From: Euperipatoides rowelli
Taxonomy: Eukaryota > Onychophora > Udeonychophora > Euonychophora > Peripatopsidae
Direction: 5' to 3' (one strand)
DNA length: 11,514 nt
NCBI GenBank assembly: GCA_003024985.2
Contig: PXIH01S0042182.1
Shown here: in pieces, positions 7,591 to 11,514 of the stretch
Layout: each line of letters starts with the position of its first letter
Position numbering within the stretch: position 1 is the stretch's first letter
The notes under the pieces: generated by a model
The model's input: only the letters and a program-made list of their open reading frames with translations
Databases searched by the model: none
Told to the model about the DNA's origin: nothing
Position numbers and translations under genes: made by a program

Positions 7591-7592
7591 AC
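7591..7592 (-). other. Splice donor of GPATCH3 exon 1
   Basis: The minus strand reads TTCAG then GTAATT, a good donor. It falls exactly where similarity to the family ends and low-quality residues (NYLSIF...) begin. It leaves the intron in phase 1. Confidence 0.75.
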
Positions 7593-7998
7593 CTGAAGGC
7601 ATTTCACTTATTTTAAAGCGAGAAATGAAGCAACGTTCAGAAATCATGTTTCCTTTCCGATCCAGCCAATGTTTCTTATGATACATTTTCATAAGATGAT
7701 TAAATTTTGAGTTCAATAAAGCTATAATACAACATAATGCAGTAGGCTTTGGTTTTAATTTACTTGGCTGCAGTGGCTCAGTTGCATTATTTGTTTCATT
7801 AGATTTACAGCCTACATTATTTGTTTCATTAGATTTACAGTCACCATGCTCATCCCTGAATTCTGGTCGCCGTTTAAAATGAAAGCATTTAAAACTATTA
7901 GTTTCAATAAATTGTGAGAAAAAATTTCTTAAATCTATTGAATGAAAATTTGAAAGAATATTGTGAACTACTGCATAAACTAACTCGTTACTTGCCAT
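7593..7998 (-). CDS. GPATCH3: GPATCH3, first coding exon (G-patch domain-containing protein 3, N-terminal part)
   Basis: The exon encodes residues 1-135 plus one base. The ATG at 7998-7996 has a strong context (GAAAATGGC), and N-terminal alignment supports it. Recognised from family knowledge: VYAVVHNI at 7-14, LRNFFSQF at 23-30, CFHFKRRPE at 38-46 (FHYRHRPE in vertebrates), then LCCIIAL at 88-94 and MYHKKHWLDRKG at 105-116 followed by RCFISRF. The middle is replaced by a non-conserved linker with a duplicated CKSNETNN unit. The G-patch itself is in the C-terminal half of the family, so it must be on later exons beyond this window. G-patch proteins usually activate DEAH helicases. Human GPATCH3 is reported to be nuclear and cytoplasmic and to dampen RIG-I/MAVS signalling; the role here is unknown. 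No second exon was found down to position 1, so intron 1 is long or the gene is interrupted. Confidence 0.85.
7785..7840. repeat. In-frame 30-bp tandem duplication within GPATCH3 exon 1
   Basis: A 26-base stretch at 7785-7810 is repeated exactly at 7815-7840 with a period of 30. It duplicates ten residues (CKSNETNN plus two). The identity of the copies points to a recent event; the period keeps the frame. Confidence 0.9.
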
Positions 7999-8420
7999 TT
8001 TCGAGTGATAAAAATTAGTAAAATATTCTTAAACAAAAGGAATATACAGTAATTTCTACTCTTATTAACGAAAACATCTATCCGGCAGTTGCGCCATTAC
8101 CCGACCAGGAGATATAAGCTGAACAAATCAAATAATGAAAAAGATTAAATGATGGTGTTTTCAGAGTGTAAATCTAATAAACTATTAAAACAGATGTATA
8201 AATGAACAAAAAATTAGGCCATTAACGGAAAATCCACATAATAATTAATAAAGTAAAGTGTATTTGTTTTCACTTACTTATTTCTGGATTTTCTTAGTAA
8301 TGACGTCACTTTGTTCTATCTCTACAGACTGCTGTATCGAGAGAGAATTGTGAGTATATAGTATTTTAAAATTAAAAAGATAAACTGCTTATTCACGTGA
8401 CTACTTAAATTTAGAAGTTT
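7999..8420 (-). promoter_or_regulatory. Probable GPATCH3 5' UTR and promoter region
   Basis: The region holds no ORF. About 95 bases before the ATG is a short GC-richer patch with GTAATGGCGC on the minus strand (8100-8091), similar to a YY1 core and typical of start regions of housekeeping genes. A full CRE lies about 300 bases before the ATG. If transcription starts upstream of 8098, the first ATG would open a short upstream frame of about ten codons. The exact start is not visible. Confidence 0.45.
8301..8308. promoter_or_regulatory. Full CRE palindrome TGACGTCA
   Basis: An exact CREB/ATF site, rare in AT-rich DNA, 303 bases upstream of the GPATCH3 start. It could serve GPATCH3 or a divergent transcript on the plus strand. 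Confidence 0.5.
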
Positions 8421-9764
8421 ACTTATAAATCGACTTAATTTTGTCTCCATATATTGAAACATTTAAGGTTACTGTAAGAAAAATAGGTTTGTTGATATCA
8501 AAATATATTTTCCATGTTAAATTATTAGTGTCTAAAATAAATACAAGTCTCTTGAGTGAAGGAGATGAGTTCAAACGTTGAGTTACTGTACTAATCAGTG
8601 GTCAGCCTTTTCACACCCGGTTTTCTGTACGGATTTTGAATAATTGAACAACATTTTAAAAGAAGTTTAGGCTACATATAAAGCTTATGATATATATATT
8701 TTCAAATTTGGTAAGTACCTTTTATTATTCTCTGTCTCTTCAAGCGGCATTTTCAAACCGTTATACCGCGGATGTGAGGTTACCTTATTTAATTTCTAGT
8801 CATTCAAATTTTTCTTAGTAACAGTTGGAAATAAATGTCAAGCAGCTACTGTACTTATTTTTCAAAAATTAATTGAATGATTTTATTTATAAAATATTAG
8901 GTCCGTAATTATTATTATTTAATTAATTGATTTGGCTAGCTAACTGGTTTGAAACAATGGGTTTATAAATCATTGGTTTGAAAAAGCCTAGGCAAGCGAG
9001 ACCTTTACCTTAGGTGATTTTCCAGGTTTTTTTGTTTTAATAACACAATATCCATGTACTGTACGTAGCAGGATTCAAATCTGTGATGTCTGAGTTATTA
9101 GCTAGTTTCTTACCATCTGTTTGACTAAACTAAACATTGACAAGAGATAGCATATTGATTAATATCACCAAATGATTACAAAGTTCACAGGCTAGTTATT
9201 TTTTGTCATGGAGGCATAATTTTTTATTAATCATACAGCCATTGTGACTTATCTACAACAAAATTATAATGGAAACATACACAGTCTATTATTAATTATT
9301 AGTGTCTTTAATTTAAATTGACAAAATGTCTTTCAGAAACTACAAAAATGAATTAATCATTCATTTTGTCCACAAAGTTTATAATTACCAACTCACATAG
9401 AATGTATTGTAAGGGAATTTGAAAAGCAGTTTATTTCTCTTAAACTGAAAATCCTGATTTATCCGATAATCCTAATCCTAAATAAGAAATTAAAATTATA
9501 TATATACAGTATATGTTTATAATGCGTTAGTGGATTCAAAAATTCCTTATTGAATCCTGTCGTCCTATAGCAAACGGTTCTTTCATTGCAAAGGTGTTGA
9601 CAAAAATTATTTTAATGACAATTGAATCATTTATAGTTAAAAATAATGTTTTATCAAGAAGCTTCTCAACAAATACTAATATCTTTAGCCTAATTTTTTT
9701 TATTTAACTAGGCTAGTAAACTTGAAAAAAAAAAGAAAAAAAAAAACCCTACTTATGTAATTTA
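8421..9764. other. AT-rich region, no supported gene
   Basis: Stops are dense in all frames. Three small points only: a plus-strand donor-like TTTGGTAAGTACC at 8707-8719 that also reads as a weaker minus-strand donor; a candidate 10-codon minus-strand start exon (ATG at 8750-8748); and a hAT-like terminus at 8596-8618. A short inverted repeat GGATTCAA/TTGAATCC lies at 9532-9557. A-rich runs occur at 9720-9747. Confidence 0.5.
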
Positions 9765-10125
9765 TTTAGACCTGTCAAATTTTTTAGAAATCGTAATTAC
9801 TGTATATTGTCAACATTAACAATTCTAAATCCAGTACATTATCTCAAACTAAAGGTCTTCCAAGGCACCAGCTCTACCTTAATGTTTTCGTAAATGACTG
9901 ATGAAAATATTAATTCTAAATATGCAGATGATCTAAAGACTTATATAGAGAGAAATTCATTTAATGATACCATAGCCTTTAAAGTGATTTAGATAATCTT
10001 TTACTGTGGTCTAATAAAAACTGCATAACTTTTTATATTGAAAAATGTACTATTATGAAAATGGGTTATAGGCCTAACTTCCCTAGTGTAAATATTCCTG
10101 ACATTACCCTTAGCATCAATACAAG
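9765..10125 (+). mobile_element. CR1/Jockey-type LINE fragment, RT core
   Basis: With frame changes, the plus strand encodes a FLRNRNY block, then GLPQGTSS-like motif B near 9855-9875, a MFFVND stretch, and KYADDLKTYIERN with the YADD catalytic motif at 9923-9934. Then come a L..WSNKN block and FYIEKCTIMKMGY (family: WS..W.L.FN..KC..M). Order and spacing fit CR1-like RTs. At least three frameshifts and stops make it a relic. Nothing upstream of 9765 matches the earlier RT or the endonuclease, so it is 5' truncated. Confidence 0.75.
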
Positions 10126-10800
10126 CTAAATGCAAAATGTCCAATATCCATAAAAACATAAAATATTATGCTAATAGTTAACATTGTCCATAGAAAATAT
10201 TAGACAGTATATATGTACATCTAGATATGCTACTAACCCCAGTTCCCTATTAAATGTGCAAGTTGTTAAATGCTTGAATATTGTTCTTTACGGTACTTTT
10301 TTTATAATCTTATAATCAAAATTATATTTTGAACCTTAGTATCCACATCCTCTCTGAGGGTTAGGATCTTTGTATATGATTTTAACACATATATATTTTT
10401 GTACATAATGTAGCCTATTTCAAGTGTTTTAAGTTAATAAACCTCAATAATAATACGATAATAAAATTCTATGAACAACAATGAAAGGCCGACTATCCCG
10501 GAAAGAATATTTTCATGCCAATCAAAGCTGTCATTCTTTAATAATATTACAAGTGTGAAGTATCAAAACATCTTACAACCAAAAAAAAAAAATTTCTGCC
10601 CCTTAACATTTTTTAATATTAAAATATCCATACAACCAACAAAAAAAATAAAAGCTAATCAAAACATTCGAATACAAAAAAAAATTTAGGACTATCAAAA
10701 AAAAATTTGCCTGCTTCCCCTTCTCTCCCTACATTTTTTCTGGGGATGTCCATGGTATAGGCCTATGACAATATATAAAAAAATATAGTAATGGTTTAAA
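10126..10800. other. Sequence between the two CR1-like pieces; unrelated AT-rich DNA with a 3' UTR-like end
   Basis: An intact CR1-like protein would need only about 300-350 bases here, but 675 are present. Within it, 10325-10460 looks like a retroelement or mRNA 3' end: AATAAA at 10436-10441, then CAATAATAATA repeats. The plus-strand open frame 10471-10689 is Asn/Lys/Ile-rich and I do not call it a gene. Confidence 0.4.
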
Positions 10801-11117
10801 TAAAATGGTTAAGAAATTTTACTAAAAGAATTGGTGGCATGAAAAATTTAAATTACATAAAAGACAAACTAATTGGCATTATGCCTCCTAGTATTCACAG
10901 AATCGGATATCTTATAAATTGATAATTTTAGTTGAAAATAAAGATAGTCAATTTATACTAAGAGAAAACTCTAAAACTAGAGGTCACAAATTTAGAATTT
11001 ATAAAAGAAGAATAAAGACTAAATATGGGAAACAAAAAAAAAACATTTTAATAAATGTAGGGTATACATCATTGGAATAATTTACCATATAAAATCTTTG
11101 ATGAATCTTTTAATTTT
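10801..11117 (+). mobile_element. CR1/Jockey-type LINE fragment, C-terminal RT region
   Basis: The plus strand encodes, across frameshifts, KRIGGMKNLNY (family: TK.V.GL.NLSY), then PPSIHRIGYLI (LPSLEYRRL..L), then RENSKTRGHKFRIYKRR (TRGH..K), and HWNNLPYKIFDESFN at about 11071-11115 (WN.LP). All four blocks come in the family order. It may be the same copy as the RT core at 9765, or a second copy. Confidence 0.75.
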
Positions 11118-11183
11118 TAATACAAAAACTTGATAAATATTGGCTGTAATTCTTAATACAAAAACTTGATAAATATTGACTGT
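11112..11183. repeat. 36-bp tandem duplication
   Basis: Units 11112-11147 and 11148-11183 differ at only two positions. The first unit begins at the end of the LINE fragment, so the duplication is later than that insertion. Confidence 0.9.
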
Positions 11184-11242
11184 ACAGTATATATTATAGG
11201 CGATCGTACTTCTAAGAAATTGTAAAATACAGTATAGGACCC

Positions 11243-11282
11243 CAAATCCGGCTAGATTGGGACTTTTTCCAGGCCGGATTTG
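11243..11282. repeat. Perfect 10-bp inverted repeat
   Basis: CAAATCCGGC at 11243-11252 pairs with GCCGGATTTG at 11273-11282 around 20 bases. It sits in a GC-richer patch with GGACCCC and GGTCCCC on either side, within a repeat-like segment that I cannot name. Confidence 0.65.
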
Positions 11283-11514
11283 TGTTTTGTCCGTAATTTA
11301 GGTCCCCATGGAAATTTTTAATTTTTTTTTTTTTTTTAATTTTTATGTTATGTAGGTAATTAACTAAAAAAATTATCATGAAAGCAGGGCCCTCACATTG
11401 ATTGGGGTGGATGGATGTGTAGTCCCAGTCCCCCACCCCCATGTTTGACCAAAATAAGAAACTACAAAATGAGCATACCCCTCCAAAAAAAATCTTATCA
11501 AATCTAACAAAAGG
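11283..11514. other. Unrecognised repeat-like end of window
   Basis: A T-rich run at 11317-11345, then a GC-richer segment with GGGCCC and a CCCCACCCCC run. The minus-strand frame 11442-11212 starts MGVGDWDY but passes into a lysine run from the poly(A) strand and the inverted repeat, so it is not called as a gene. Confidence 0.35.

Larger units (their letters stand above)
7241..7592. other. Proximal part of GPATCH3 intron 1, AT-rich, with a tRNA-like patch
   Basis: This is intron on the minus strand if the donor at 7592 is right. There is no ORF. It contains a short inverted pair GGTACTTTGTAA (7444-7455) and TTGCAAAGTACC (7542-7553), and the tRNA-like segment given separately. Confidence 0.5.

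Noticed and set aside
10471-10689. 72-codon plus-strand frame starting with a true ATG
   Set aside because: Asn/Lys/Ile-rich and A-run driven; no similarity that I recognise and no splice or start support.
11212-11442. 76-codon minus-strand frame starting MGVGDWDY
   Set aside because: Half of it is a lysine run from a poly(T) stretch and the rest lies in repeat-like DNA.
1-11514. CRISPR array, operon, prophage or defence island
   Set aside because: No regularly spaced repeats, no packed same-strand genes and no bacterial motifs; the sequence is eukaryotic in character.

Overview
The window looks like AT-rich, gene-poor nuclear DNA from an animal, probably an invertebrate. The evidence is a spliced gene with a GT donor, decayed non-LTR retrotransposons of two lineages, a hAT-type DNA transposon, a strong host-style start context, and no bacterial gene packing. 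I cannot name the species. Frequent TACTGTA/TACAGTA and AGGCCTA words are a genome signature but do not identify it.

Layout from low to high coordinates. Positions 1-260 hold a short open frame on the minus strand with a membrane anchor, which I do not recognise. Positions 260-900 are AT-rich with no supported gene. From about 900 to 5106 a near full-length but broken Tx1/L1-type LINE lies on the minus strand. Its parts are a 5' leader, ORF1 with a CCHC zinc knuckle, and ORF2 with an APE-type endonuclease, a reverse transcriptase and a C-terminal tail. Positions 5115-6941 are a non-autonomous hAT-type element with matching ends and a decayed 8-bp target duplication. Its interior is odd: a G/T-rich block, a long A-rich tract, a GC-richer island and two perfect hairpins. 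Positions 6942-7240 are the 3' end of a CR1-like LINE on the plus strand.

The only confidently recognised host gene is at 7593-7998 on the minus strand. It is the first coding exon of GPATCH3, ending at a clear splice donor. The following intron runs leftwards and no second exon was recognised, so if the gene is intact the Tx1, hAT and first CR1-like insertions lie in its first intron. Positions 8000-8400 are its probable promoter, with a full CRE palindrome. Positions 8400-9760 hold nothing firm. Positions 9765-11115 hold two more CR1-like pieces (an RT core and a C-terminus) separated by unrelated sequence. The window ends in a small tandem duplication, a 10-bp inverted repeat and unrecognised repeat-like sequence.

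I see no defence system, operon, CRISPR array or other multi-gene system. The interest lies in the nested transposons, the cargo of the hAT element and small structures around GPATCH3.
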